This document shows positions 36,640-47,174 of a stretch of DNA of 64,000 bases, piece after piece (the stretch's first letter is position 1; every line of letters starts with the position of its first letter). Origin of the DNA: Lasiodiplodia sp. COLG20 (Eukaryota > Ascomycota > Dothideomycetes > Botryosphaeriales > Botryosphaeriaceae). The stretch is taken from contig VNWV01000005.1 in assembly GCA_009801085.1 (NCBI GenBank), positions 1,674,001 through 1,738,000 on the forward strand, read 5' to 3'. The notes beneath the pieces were generated by a model that did no database searches, had not been told where the DNA came from, and was given only the letters and a program-made list of their open reading frames with translations. The position numbers and the translations under genes were made by a program.

Positions 36640-38508
36640 TCAAGGCCCCGTCGTAACACCCCCCGCCCCGCCCTTCGCCCACCTAAACGGATGCGCCTCG
36701 GTGTTGAAAACCCACTCATCCAAACTCAGCACGCCCGGCTCCTCAAACATCAAATAGAAATACTTCAGCGTCTCGGCCAACCAAAAGCTCTCCATGCGGT
36801 CGCCCTGCCTCGTCCGGCCCTCGGACACGCAGTCATCCAAGCTCGCGTGGCCGTAGCGCGTCTTCGTGTTCTTGACGATCTTCTCGAAGATGCGCCACGC
36901 GCGCTCGGGCAGGCGCTCGTCGCCGGTGATGCGATACGTAACAAAGGCGCTCTCGATGGCCTCGGGGCGGAGGATGTACCTCGGGTCCGCGACCTTCGCG
37001 ACGCCCTTGCGCAGATGATACCGCTGGATCAGATCCTCGGCGAACTGCGGGGCCTGGCCGGCTTCGAGGTTGTTGGCGTCGTTGTTGTGAGCGGCTTCGA
37101 CGGCGTCGAACCACCAGTCCTCGGCCCACTCGCAGCCGTCCCCCGAAAAGGGCCCCGTCTGCGGGCACGGCAGCGTGTACATGGTCTCGGGCATGATGCC
37201 GTGCGGCGCGCCGGCCTCGTACGCCCACAGACAGCCCTCGGTCAGGCGGCGGCCCGTCGCGACGTCGTCACTCGTGCCGAACGCGCGGCCGGCCAAAGCA
37301 AACATGCCGCCGGCGAAGCAGGCGAGGTGCTGGTTCTTGGGCTCGAGCAGCAGGGACTTGGGGGCGAAGGCGGGCGGGTCGCCGCCCGAGACGTGGGCGT
37401 CGCCGGCGAGCAGGATGTCCTTGTTGCCCGGGGTGAGGGGCCGGTACAGCAGGTGGCCGCGGATGGGGCTGGAGGCGCGCAGCCAGAGCTTGCGGTACTG
37501 GGTGCGCGACGCGCCGTGCAGGAGGAGGTGTTGCTTCGGGAAGTACTCGTACAGCGAGTCGACCATGCCGCCGATGCTGAAGGGCGCGGAGGGCGCGGCG
37601 TCGGTGCTCCAGAAGTCCTGGGTGCGCGCGTTGACGACGGTTGGGAAGAGGCCTTGCAGCTTGCTGTGCATCTGCTGCGCCTCGAAGACGTCGGTGATGC
37701 GCTGCACCGCGTCGAACCAGCGCAGGTCGCCTGTTAGTTGGGAGAGGCGTGTGAATTCCATCGTCAGCGAGCCGATCTCGGCCACCAGCACCGCCGTGGC
37801 GGCCTCCTGCGGCTCGTCGGCCATGGCGGCACGCATGTTCCAGCGCGTGATGGGCATGCGGTTGGGCGTGTCGAAGGCTTTGTATAGCATGTGGCCTAGC
37901 TCCGTCGCCTTCTTTAGTAGTGACGGGTACTGGCCGCCGCTGAGGTCGTAGGCGGCGAGCAGGCCGCCTAGGTAGCGGATGGTGGTTTCGAACACGTTGA
38001 TCTCCTCCAGTGAGCACGTGCTGAAATCGATCTGGTTGACGGCGTGGACGGCTTCGTCGAACTCGTCGGTCAGGTTCATGATCCAAAGGGTGTCCAGAGA
38101 GTCTACAAGGGTGGCGGCCCAGCCGCCGAACGGGTCTCGCGCCCCGCCCGAAATGGGGAGCAGCTCGTCATGCATCCAGGCATGTTTCCGGTACCCGTTC
38201 CACGCGTGGAGGAATTCCTTCTTGACCTTTTGCTGGCGCTCCAGACGCACTTTCCGGTCCTTGGCATCCTCCTTTTCGAATTGGTGCTGAATCAGTGGAG
38301 GGTGCGCCACCGACGATGGCATGGACGCCATGGTCGCGACGGGATAACGCTGGGTGACATTAGCCCAGTCGAAGGCGGGTTTCACCGCGGGCGAAGCTTT
38401 TCCAGAAGATCCATAGGGCAGGCGATAGGGAGACGAAGAGCCGTGGAAATAGTAGAAAAGGAAAGCAAACGCGACGAAAACGAAAACGGTCTTCCTCCTA
38501 GCGAACAT
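36640..38508 (-). CDS. Class I alpha-1,2-mannosidase (GH47), type II membrane protein
   Basis: Intronless, 622 aa. It trims alpha-1,2-linked mannose from N-glycans in the ER/Golgi lumen. A short basic head is followed by a hydrophobic anchor (about residues 8-20, VFVFVAFAFLFYY), then a stem and the GH47 (alpha/alpha)7 barrel. Seen: GYRKHAWMHDELLPISGG, GGWAATLVDSLDTLWIMN with the conserved acidic residue, IRYLGGLLAAYDLSGG, LACFAGGMFALAGR, GIMPETM, RPEAIESAFVTYRITGD and the terminal WVFNTEAHP that ligands calcium. Antisense strand stays open for 391 codons because of GC-rich codon use; I treat that as a shadow. The exact subclass (ER Mns1 or Golgi) is not decided. Confidence 0.94.
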   Translation of the reverse strand: MFARRKTVFVFVAFAFLFYYFHGSSSPYRLPYGSSGKASPAVKPAFDWANVTQRYPVATMASMPSSVAHPPLIQHQFEKEDAKDRKVRLERQQKVKKEFLHAWNGYRKHAWMHDELLPISGGARDPFGGWAATLVDSLDTLWIMNLTDEFDEAVHAVNQIDFSTCSLEEINVFETTIRYLGGLLAAYDLSGGQYPSLLKKATELGHMLYKAFDTPNRMPITRWNMRAAMADEPQEAATAVLVAEIGSLTMEFTRLSQLTGDLRWFDAVQRITDVFEAQQMHSKLQGLFPTVVNARTQDFWSTDAAPSAPFSIGGMVDSLYEYFPKQHLLLHGASRTQYRKLWLRASSPIRGHLLYRPLTPGNKDILLAGDAHVSGGDPPAFAPKSLLLEPKNQHLACFAGGMFALAGRAFGTSDDVATGRRLTEGCLWAYEAGAPHGIMPETMYTLPCPQTGPFSGDGCEWAEDWWFDAVEAAHNNDANNLEAGQAPQFAEDLIQRYHLRKGVAKVADPRYILRPEAIESAFVTYRITGDERLPERAWRIFEKIVKNTKTRYGHASLDDCVSEGRTRQGDRMESFWLAETLKYFYLMFEEPGVLSLDEWVFNTEAHPFRWAKGGAGGVTTGP

Positions 38509-39594
38509 GGCAACAAAGCGGCATTACGCTCATACGAGCGAGAAGGAAGTTTTTTTGCGACGGGGAATCCATCGAGGGCGAGGAGGTGATGAGCGAAAAT
38601 ACAAGGCCCCTGAGACGCGCAATGCTGAGGGTCTCGCGCCAAAAAGCCACTGGGGGCCGCGCGGGACGCGTACGCCTGCTAGAAATCTGCCACTCCTCGA
38701 CGACCAACATTCGAGTTTGCGGTCGTACGTGAGACGACGAGAATCCAAAGAGGTACATACTCGCCGGTCGGCCATAGCAATTGGCCTTTAAGCGCAGCGA
38801 CAAGAGCGACGGGCTCGTCGTCGAGATGGGCGGCTGTGCGCTGACGTCGCCATCGCGGAGGACGCCTAACGCCTCAGCCGTGTCTCCTGTCATCCCTGTC
38901 CGCACCACACGTTATTCCCAGCATCACCGTCTCCGAATGGAGGGTTCGGAAGCACAAAGCTCTGAGACCCGAGTCGGATGCTTAATTCGACTTCGACTGG
39001 AACGTGGATCGACAGCGGTGTTGTTTCCGCCCCGCATTCCGAAGCTCGAGAGCCCCGCCATTACGGAGACGTCGCTCATAGCCTAAGTTTCTGACCCCAA
39101 ACCTCAAACACAGTGCTTTGGCAGCCTTCAATATTTCATTGTAATCTCGCGCTTTACCGGACCCCGAGCAGCCGGCCAATGGCGCCGACACTTCCCGTCT
39201 TAGTCACCCGCTGCTGACAAATGTGCACCAAACCCGGAAGCTACAGCTTCCACTCAGGACCCTTCTTACCCAACAACCGAAGACGATAGAATACCACCGT
39301 TGCTAATCCTTTGCTAATGCTTACCTGAGACACGGGAGAACCTTGACCGCCTGCACCAGTCGCAGAGCTACACCAAAATCTGATCCCTAAGCTGGGTGGG
39401 GCATCATGCCCCGCGTATGACGCTCATGCCCGAAAACCTTCATGTCAGGATCAGAAAGTCAAAGATGCGTCTTGACCCAAGTTATAAAGACCCATTAGGC
39501 CCCGCAGTCAACCCTCAATACCCACCATCACTCATCTCCAACCACCACTAGCAATCGCATCGCCAATACATCCCCTTCCCCATCCACAACAACA
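38509..39594. other. Divergent intergenic region
   Basis: Lies between the mannosidase start and the GST start. Frames at 38498..38908 (-) and 38781..39086 (+) have no domain. The right end carries the GST TATA box. Confidence 0.45.
39483..39489 (+). promoter_or_regulatory. TATA box of the glutathione transferase gene
   Basis: TATAAAG about 110 bp before the ATG at 39595, in otherwise CA-rich leader sequence. Confidence 0.5.
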
Positions 39595-40257
39595 ATGTCT
39601 TCCCTCAAGCCCCTCGTCCTCTACTCGCACGCCACGGGCCCCAACCCGTGGAAAGTCGCCATCATCCTCGAGGAGCTCCAGCTCCCCTACGAGACCAAGT
39701 TCCTCGAGTTCCCACAGATGAAGCAGGACCCGTACGAGTCCATCAACCCGAACGGCCGCGTGCCGGCCCTCGAGGACCCCAACACGGGCGTCAAGCTCTT
39801 CGAGTCTGGCGCCATCATCACCTACCTCATCGACACGTACGACAAGGACGCATCGCTGCACTCGACCACGCTGCCCGAAAAGTACCTCGAGCAGTCCTGG
39901 CTGCACTTCCAGATGTCCGGCCAGGGGCCCTACTACGGCCAGAAGGCCTGGTTCACCTACTTCCACCCGGAGAAGAACCTGACGTCGGCCATCGACCGCT
40001 ACGCCAACGAGATCAAGCGCGTCGTCGGCGTCATCGACCGCCACCTGCAGAAGAGCGGCTCGCCCTACCTCGTCGGCGACCGCGTCTCCTACGCCGACCT
40101 CGCCTTCGTGCCCTGGCACATGGCCCTCGGCTTCCTCGTCCCCGACTGGGATTACGCCAAGGAGGCCCCGCACTTCGCAAAGTGGAACCAGAGCCTGCTG
40201 GACAGGCCCGCCGTCAAGAAGATTGCTGAGGAGAAAGCCAAGGCGTCGCAGAAGTAG
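39595..40257 (+). CDS. Glutathione S-transferase, Ure2p-like
   Basis: Intronless, 220 aa. Conjugates or reduces with glutathione in the cytosol; fungal Ure2-like GSTs serve detoxification. The N-terminal thioredoxin fold reads LVLYSHATGPNPWKVAIILEELQLPYE, with INPNGRVPALEDPNTG (the cis-Pro) and the glutathione-binding LFESGAIITYLID. The C-terminal helical domain has QSWLHFQMSGQGPYYGQKAWF, typical of the Ure2 class, and YLVGDRVSYADLAFVPW. The close resemblance extends over the whole length. Confidence 0.94.
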   Translation: MSSLKPLVLYSHATGPNPWKVAIILEELQLPYETKFLEFPQMKQDPYESINPNGRVPALEDPNTGVKLFESGAIITYLIDTYDKDASLHSTTLPEKYLEQSWLHFQMSGQGPYYGQKAWFTYFHPEKNLTSAIDRYANEIKRVVGVIDRHLQKSGSPYLVGDRVSYADLAFVPWHMALGFLVPDWDYAKEAPHFAKWNQSLLDRPAVKKIAEEKAKASQK

Positions 40258-41410
40258 TAGTGATGAGGTCGTTTTTGGGAAGTCGAGAAAAGTAGGAAGT
40301 GCGAGAGATATCATCACATGAGTAACAGTTTAATAAACATTGTCCAATTGACAAGATAAAACATCAATTGAAAGAGTTTTCAATGCCCCCTCTGTTCCAG
40401 ATTGGTTCTCTTTTTTTCTTTTGTTCTTGTCCAAACCAATGGAGGCGCTGAATCGGGCTCCCCGGAGATTAAATACACCTCGTATCCGGCAACGCCACCT
40501 TTCAGCTTGGCATGCACCACAACATCTAGACAAAACAGCGGCAGACACATTCCAAAACACCATGGCAGCATATGTTTAAAAAATCATTTCTTAGTGTTCA
40601 CATCCTCCATTACCAGTCTTGATATATACAAGATACGTCTGCACCCCCGCGTGTGTCCTACATTTGCATATAAATAAATAGCAGTGATGTCCGTGGTATC
40701 AAGCATCCAAGCATCTCTAAATAACAATCGTGAAAAGAGCGTGACGAATGGCGTAAGCGGGTCCTTTTCAAAGGACACCGACCAAAAAAATATTAAATGA
40801 GAAAAAGGGAAAACAAAGTAATTCAGTGTCCTTCCACCCTCCTCCTCCCTCCATCCAGGTATGCTCACACCTCCTCCCTTCCTTTTTTATGCAGGCCAAA
40901 TGAGATAAAAGAGAACCAACCAAGTGAAATAACAACCAGCGGTGCGTCAAGGAACGATGTGTGGGGGGCATTGGTATCGTTTGCTTCTCTTTCCCTCTTC
41001 AGTGACCGAGTCCCAAGAAAAGGGCCTCGATGCACCGATCCCACACGTCCATGCCGCTGCCTCCAGCTCCGCAGGCGGATTCCTTTCTACTTCCAGCAGC
41101 AGGGGTCGTCGTCGGAGTCGGCGCCGTAGGTGTCGATGCGGTGATAGGCGTGGCGATGGCGGGCGGCGTCGGGATGGTCAGGAATGTTGAGTGTTGGTAC
41201 TTGTCGAGCTCATTACCTGCTTGCGAGAAAGAGATAACAGACGAATCAACAACCTGACCACCCCGTAGCAGCAGCGAAGACTTGGACGAAAACGAGCAAA
41301 ACTAACAACCCGAAGAAGGAATCGCGCGAGTCCGCAACAGCACTGCCGCTGCTAGGCCTCGCCTCCGCCTCCTCTCGACGTTGCCGTGTTCTTTGTCGTG
41401 GTCCATGGAT
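40258..41410. other. 3' flanks of two convergent genes, no gene seen
   Basis: AT-rich at 40.3-40.9 kb, then mixed. Several frames of 60-110 codons without domains; none accepted. Confidence 0.45.
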
Positions 41411-41785
41411 TTAGGCCTGGAAGGGCGTACCGGTGCCAAAAGAGCGCTTGACGAAGCCGGTCGGGCTGGCGCGCTTGATGATGCCAGTGGGGGCGGCGAC
41501 ACCCTCGACGACGGGGAGCTCGCGCTTCTCGAAGACGCCCTCAGTGCTGTTCTTGTCGAGGGCCAGGCGAGGGAAGACGGTGCTGTTCCAGTTGCGGGGG
41601 AGGATGGGCTTGTTGGTGAAGTTAAGGCTGCGCGGGACGACGGCCTCGGTGATGTTGGTCAGGGAGCCGCGGGTCTCGAGGTGGGCGTGGGTGTTGTTGA
41701 CATTGGTCACGCCGACGTGGGTCGGGGGCAGGGCCGCGGCGCTGGAGGCCAGCAGGAGGGTGGTGATGGCGGAGGTGAACAGCAT
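41411..41785 (-). CDS. Small secreted protein with Kex2-type dibasic sites, candidate peptide precursor
   Basis: Intronless, 124 aa. A clear signal peptide (MLFTSAITTLLLASSAAALP, cleavage near residue 19) is followed by a region with five N-glycosylation sequons (NNT, NIT, NFT, NST, NST) and then three Lys-Arg sites in the last 45 residues. Cleavage after each Lys-Arg would release segments ending PTGIIKR and PTGFVKR and a C-terminal SFGTGTPFQA. The repeated PTG(I/F)(I/V)KR is the pattern of Kex2-processed repeat proteins. No cysteine, and no known domain. The ATG at 41785 is chosen because the signal peptide starts there; the frame is open upstream. It could instead be an ordinary small wall-associated protein. 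Confidence 0.75.
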   Translation of the reverse strand: MLFTSAITTLLLASSAAALPPTHVGVTNVNNTHAHLETRGSLTNITEAVVPRSLNFTNKPILPRNWNSTVFPRLALDKNSTEGVFEKRELPVVEGVAAPTGIIKRASPTGFVKRSFGTGTPFQA

Positions 41786-44700
41786 TTTTTCTGCTTTTTT
41801 CTTTTTGTTTTTCAGAGGTAATGACCGGTTTCTCTGTAAGTGTTGATCGAAAAGCCTAGTCCGTTTGCAGGGAAGCGAGCAGATATATCTTCTAGTCCCG
41901 GGGGCAAAGGCGTTGGAAAAAGATTGACGGTGACGATAACACAAACAATGGTAGGCTCCGGAGAGCGTCTCCTTTATACCAGACAGAACAGCGTCTGGCC
42001 TTCCGGGCGCGGAGGGCGGTCGCGGCGGGCTGGGGCGCGGGCTGGGGCTGGCCCACCACACCACTCATGGCTATCTCTTCCCTGCAAGGTGTCTAGCGTG
42101 GTGACGGGGACATGGCATCCGCGCAGGGGGCCCGTCGACACCAAGACGGCGCGTCCGGTAGTGCGGATTCCCGGCCGATGACAGCATGTTGGCGCGATAG
42201 GCACCCAAGCGGAGCCTCTTAGGATATGCGGTATGGGCAATGCAGGCCTGAGAGAGGAAGATCGACAAGGAAGAATTCGCTCATAGGTGGGTTCCGTGGG
42301 CTTGTGCGAGTGGAGGAGCCCAGAGAACGTGCGCTGAGATAGCGACTGGGGCTGCTCATCCCCTTTTGGGAAGCGTGGTAAATGGTGTGCAGCTCTGTCG
42401 TGCTCGCCCGCTCTATCTAGAACCGCACGATTCAACCTGATGCGTGCCGCCGGACCGCCAAGAGGAAGAAGCCGCTGTATCTCTGCTTTCAGGCAGGCCG
42501 GCGTCGTGATAGGGAGAGTGCCCTGCCGATCGCACTTCCTGCCTGCCTTCTTGCGCTGTCCATGTTTGAGGACCAAGCCACAGGTGGCAGGCGCAGTAGG
42601 CGCAACCCTGCAGCAAGTTCAGCGATCGAAGTCCCTGGGCAGAGGTGAGGCTGGTTTGGATAAGCTTATTGGACTGTCTCGGGGGCTGGGCTGCTTTCGG
42701 TCGTGGTGGCAGAAAAAAAAGAGAACCCACTCCGAACGCTGGCGTCAATTGGCAAGGGCCCAGATGAGGCCTGGCGCTAGCACCATGGCGGGCCCCGTTG
42801 GGGAAATTCATGGCGGTGATCGGCCCATGGTGGGTGCTGAATGCTTGTTCAGCGTCGCTGTTCGGCTCCGGCGCCCCCTTCAGCTAGAGCCGCTCCAACG
42901 GCGCTGCCAACAATGCCGTCGGTGAGAGAGGCGGCGCCGCACGGTTCTTTGCAGCACAACGCATCCTCCTTGCCTGCCGGGGCAATTCATTTCAGGCGCG
43001 GCGGAATGACGGCCCTGGGCAATATGAGGAGCGGCAGAGGATGTAGCGGGTAAACCGGAGCGCAGCGCTCTGAGGCGCACGACAGGCGCCGCACATGCGC
43101 CCGCTGCTGATGCTATCACTCGGTGCCAAGGACAGCGTGTAAGCCCTGTCAAGCCCCACCCGACGCAGGTACCAGCTGGGGCTCTGCCGCGAGCGTCCCA
43201 ACGATGGCCGTGATGAGCGGCGCGTCGGCCGTTTGGCAGAAAATGAAAGAGTCGGTGATGAGCCTGAATCGCCGATGCGCTCCGTGCCACCGACGACCAG
43301 CCCTAGGATTATTTTCTGAACCACAGCCTTATCGCCTCTCCTTTCGTCTGCATGCGCGCGAGAGCTGGCGTTGCGATTGACTTGCGGGGATGCGCTTCCC
43401 CAGAGCTTGTCGCTTGCTTCTTTTGCCTTTTGATCCCGCTGCGGGAAAAATATACAGCCATTGCCTGCTCGTAACCTTATTTCAACCCTCCCGCAGGGCT
43501 TGGGTGCTTCGGTCCGGATGGCTTCGCTGCTAGCCCCTTGGTGTACTGGGCATAGATAAGATCGTCGACGCCTCGCGGATGGCTGACGCCCGTTTGCAGG
43601 CCTTACCTCGCCTCCTGAACCTCACTGGCTCCTTTCTTGTCGCCTCAGGCAGTTTCTGCGGCGAAAGCCACCCCGACGAGATGCACCTTGAGGGTTGAAA
43701 TTGCTGTGTCGTTCTGCCGCTGACTTGCGACGATCAGGTCGCCAATGATGAGCCATTACGAGCCAGCTGCGATCTGCGGTCCAGCACACACAACCCGGCA
43801 GGGTCGGATAGAGAGCGAGAGCGAAACGGCCGATCTGGAGCTGTCGTGCAAGAGTGGATGGCAATTGCAAAGCAAATCATTCATGCGTCATGGTCGGTGG
43901 GCCAGCCATGTGCTGGTCCTTGGAAGCAGAGTGGACACCCATCCGCTCGTGTTATCGCCGTAACGGGCAGGCAATGACGGGTGGACGAGCGCAATGCGAG
44001 GCTGGAAGATCGGCGAGGTCCCCGAGCTGCGAGACGAACCATCACAGGAAAGGCGCCTGCATGGTCTGAGACGGATGTCGCACCAGCGACGGCATATCGC
44101 CAGCCAATGCATGTGTTTCGTCGCCCTCCTACCACCCAAGGGCGAATCGCATCGACTCTGTGCCTGATGGTCTTTACACACCCTTGACGGACGCGGGAAG
44201 GATTGTTAGGCTTCCCTGCCGTCTCGAGTCCCAATTGGTGAGGCCTTGGAGCTTCCATTGTAGGAAATGATTGCTGGTTGACTTTTGGATAAGTCGAAAC
44301 ACGCCGGGCATTCTGTTTCCGTGGCCGAACTGGTGCCACACCATTGGCCTTGACTGTTTGGAATAACGAGAGCGCAGCGATTCGCGGTCCGTCGTCCCGG
44401 GTGCAGCGGAGCGCCGGACAAAATGTCAGTCTGCAAGGCGTCCGACGTCCTATTCTTCCGTTCTGTTTGACCAGCAGTAACAAAAGTAACAAAAGCAGCA
44501 GACGGTCGGCAAACGCCGCGGGCGCGATGTGATGAGTTCGCTAACGATAGCTTGCCTGAGGATTCTACTAGATGGAGACACTCCGAGACGACCTGTTTGA
44601 GGTGAGTAGAACTAATTATAGTTTAGGCTGGCTGCACGTGTTTCTTGGACTGGGCGGTAGGTGCTCTATCGAATCTGACTCTGCGAATTGTCATGTAAGA

Positions 44701-45707
44701 GACCAAGAAGCGTTGAAACGAGCCAAGAAACAGCAAGTCAGTCAAACATTGGGACGCCTTTCGACGCCGCCGTCAGCCGAAGCCGACTGAATCGTGCATC
44801 CCGTCGAAACGGAGAAAATTTCGAGGTGTTGACGTCGCTATCATTGTCTCGTAGGAAAACCCGAATTACGGAGAAACCCATGAGGCTGACGGCGATGCAA
44901 GAGGCTGAATCATGTCTGTCACAGGTGTTGAGTAAGGACGCGGCGGCTTTCGATAATGTCGAGAAGTCAAGTTGGGACGTGATCGAAGCGAGACGGGCAC
45001 CTGAACCGAGTGAATGTCCGAGCGCATTATGTCTGTGAGGTTGAGTACGTGCTCACGATGTGGAGGTGGGGATGAGGAGAATACGGGGAAGGAGCGTTCG
45101 CGCCGTGGCGCGTTCTTAACGCGTAAGTCACGTGACTGGCGAACGGGTCGGACGGAGCGTCACCTTCTTCCGAAGCGGTAAACGGATGTTCCGCTTCTGT
45201 TCCACGTCCGTTTTTGCTTCAGCAATTCTACCATCATCCCTCGTTTTGCGCCAGGGAAGGGAATCCTCCTGCGTCGCCGGGCGGGCCCGTCACATAATCA
45301 CGCACGTGCGCCGTACATATCTCAACTCCAACAGCCAGGCCGGCGTGTGTAATTCGTGGAAGCGCATGATGTTTCTGCAGCACAACATGAAATCGGGACA
45401 GTTTGCGAGTCTGGCCTCCGTCTCTTCAGGGATCTCGCAAGCCACATAAGGGTACACGTGCCGCCTGGCGAAAGCGTTGACAGCGAACCGTCTTTACAGG
45501 CTTTCAATGCTGGACCTACAAATATGATGCATTCCCTATTTCTAGAGTTGGCTACACTGCTCCAACACGCCGTAAGCCGAACCGCGGTATTAGTGGCTCG
45601 CTCTCGGAGTTAGCGACGTGATCCCCGGAAGGATTCAAGACCTCCACTACACTGATCCCACCTCCATCTTCCAGAGAACTTGCCCCTGAGAACGACAATA
45701 TCAAAAC
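41786..45707. other. 3.9 kb without a supported gene
   Basis: Apart from the small-protein promoter at the left, nothing recognised. Frames of 130-200 codons (41974..42576 -, 42440..42925 +, 43881..44492 -) overlap on opposite strands and look like GC-rich chance frames. The right end is the methyltransferase promoter. Confidence 0.45.
41971..41978 (-). promoter_or_regulatory. TATA box of the small secreted protein gene
   Basis: TATAAAGG on the minus strand, about 190 bp upstream of the ATG at 41785. Confidence 0.45.
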
Positions 45708-46773
45708 ATGGCCGAAAACAAGGAACAGCCGCCGCAAGGGGCCGTCATCATATCCAACAGCAAGGAGTCTCCGTGGTACTTCCACGAGATTGATACTCTC
45801 ACCCCAGTGGTCCGGGAGCTGCTGGAGAAGTACAGCGGCATCCCACCCGAGAAAGTCGAGGCTCATGTGAAGGAAGTGGTCAGTTCACCAGCTCGAGAAG
45901 TATTCTTGCGACACTTTGGCTGATTTTTGCACAGAGGGACAAAGCCTGGGAAATCGTATGACGGCTCCAGTCCGAGGCATCAGATGGAGCTAAACTAACA
46001 ATTCAATGACTTCAATCCTTACAGCATCCCTACCCATGTATCGGAACGTTCCGCTTCCTTGATCTCAGCATGTACAAAGAGCCATACTACGACGAGGTGC
46101 TCTCTCGCGTCAAGAACGGCGAAAAGCTGCTCGACCTAGGCTGCTGCTTCGGGCAGGAGCTCCGCAAACTCGTAAGCCCTCGCGTTCCTTCCTTCTCCAC
46201 TCAACACTCACACCCCAAACCCCGCAGGCCTACGACGGCGCCCCGCCCTCCTCCCTCTACGGCAGCGACCTGCGCCCGGAATTTCTCTCCCTCGGCCACG
46301 CCCTCTTCCTCGACGAAGCCAAGCTGCCCACGTCGCCGCACTTCATCGCGGCCGACATCTTCGACGACGCGTCACCCTTGCAGCAGCAGCTGGCCGGCCG
46401 CGTGTCGGTCGTGCAGGCACAGGCCTTCTTCCACCTGTTCTCGCGCGCCAACCAGCTGCGCGCCGCCGAGCGCGTCGTCGCCTTGCTCAAGCCCGAGCCC
46501 GGCGTCGTCGTCGTCGGTTCCCAGATCGGCTCCCCCAAGCCCGGCGTCAGCGAGAGCTGGACCCACGGCCGCAAGGCCGAGCGCTTCGTTCACGATCCCA
46601 CCACTTGGCGCGAGTTGTGGGACGAGGTCGGTCAGAGGACCGGAACCAAGTGGGAGGTCGTCGAGGCGAGGCTGAAGAAGGTGGAGAAGGAGGATGTGAG
46701 CCCCGAATTGCTGAAGAGGGTCGGGCCTGATGGTGTGCATTGGCTGAGCTTTTGGGTGAAGAGGGTCGAGTAG
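45708..46773 (+). CDS. Class I SAM-dependent methyltransferase
   Basis: Exons join(45708..45878, 45935..45955, 46025..46171, 46228..46773), 294 aa. Motif I is seen as [17 protein letters not shown], which should bind S-adenosylmethionine, followed by [10 protein letters not shown] (acidic end of strand 2), [10 protein letters not shown] and a Phe-rich [14 protein letters not shown]. The length and the [16 protein letters not shown] block before motif I recall the AusD-like methyltransferases of fungal meroterpenoid clusters, but I see no polyketide synthase or terpene cyclase near, so the substrate is unknown. All three introns are phase 0. Exon 2 is 21 nt (RDKAWEI). Codons after motif I are very GC-rich. 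Confidence 0.85.
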
Positions 46774-47174
46774 GAGAAGGTCTTGTCTTTGAAATGGCTG
46801 CCCTTACTCCAGAGTGCCCTTAGACGAACCTCAAAATATCGTTTCATTATGGCATTGCCTTACCGTTTTCTGTGACCGTGGCTAGGGACCATTGGGAATG
46901 ATAGAACGTAAAGCAAGTATGTCAATAGATTGATCGGTTCCGGAACCGTCGGCGATTTAGCATGATGCCAGTCCGTTGAATTCATCTCGAGGGGAATTGA
47001 CAAATGCGTGACTTAGTAATAAGTTGGACATTTTAGCCAATGTTGTAATCTTTATAGTTAACCAGAAGTTTTAGTAAATATTTATTGGAGGTAAGCGACA
47101 TAATTATGTACTATATTGACGGACTGCAACAGATTTACTACATACTCGACTCCTTGCAGTATCTCCGCCCCTGG
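46774..47174. other. Convergent 3' flanks, no gene seen
   Basis: AT-rich sequence between two stop codons. Confidence 0.5.

Noticed and set aside
36562..37737. 391-codon plus-strand open frame
   Set aside because: Antisense shadow of the GH47 mannosidase.
43881..44492. 203-codon minus-strand frame
   Set aside because: Begins with a Leu run from a repeat-like tract, no domain, overlaps several other frames.
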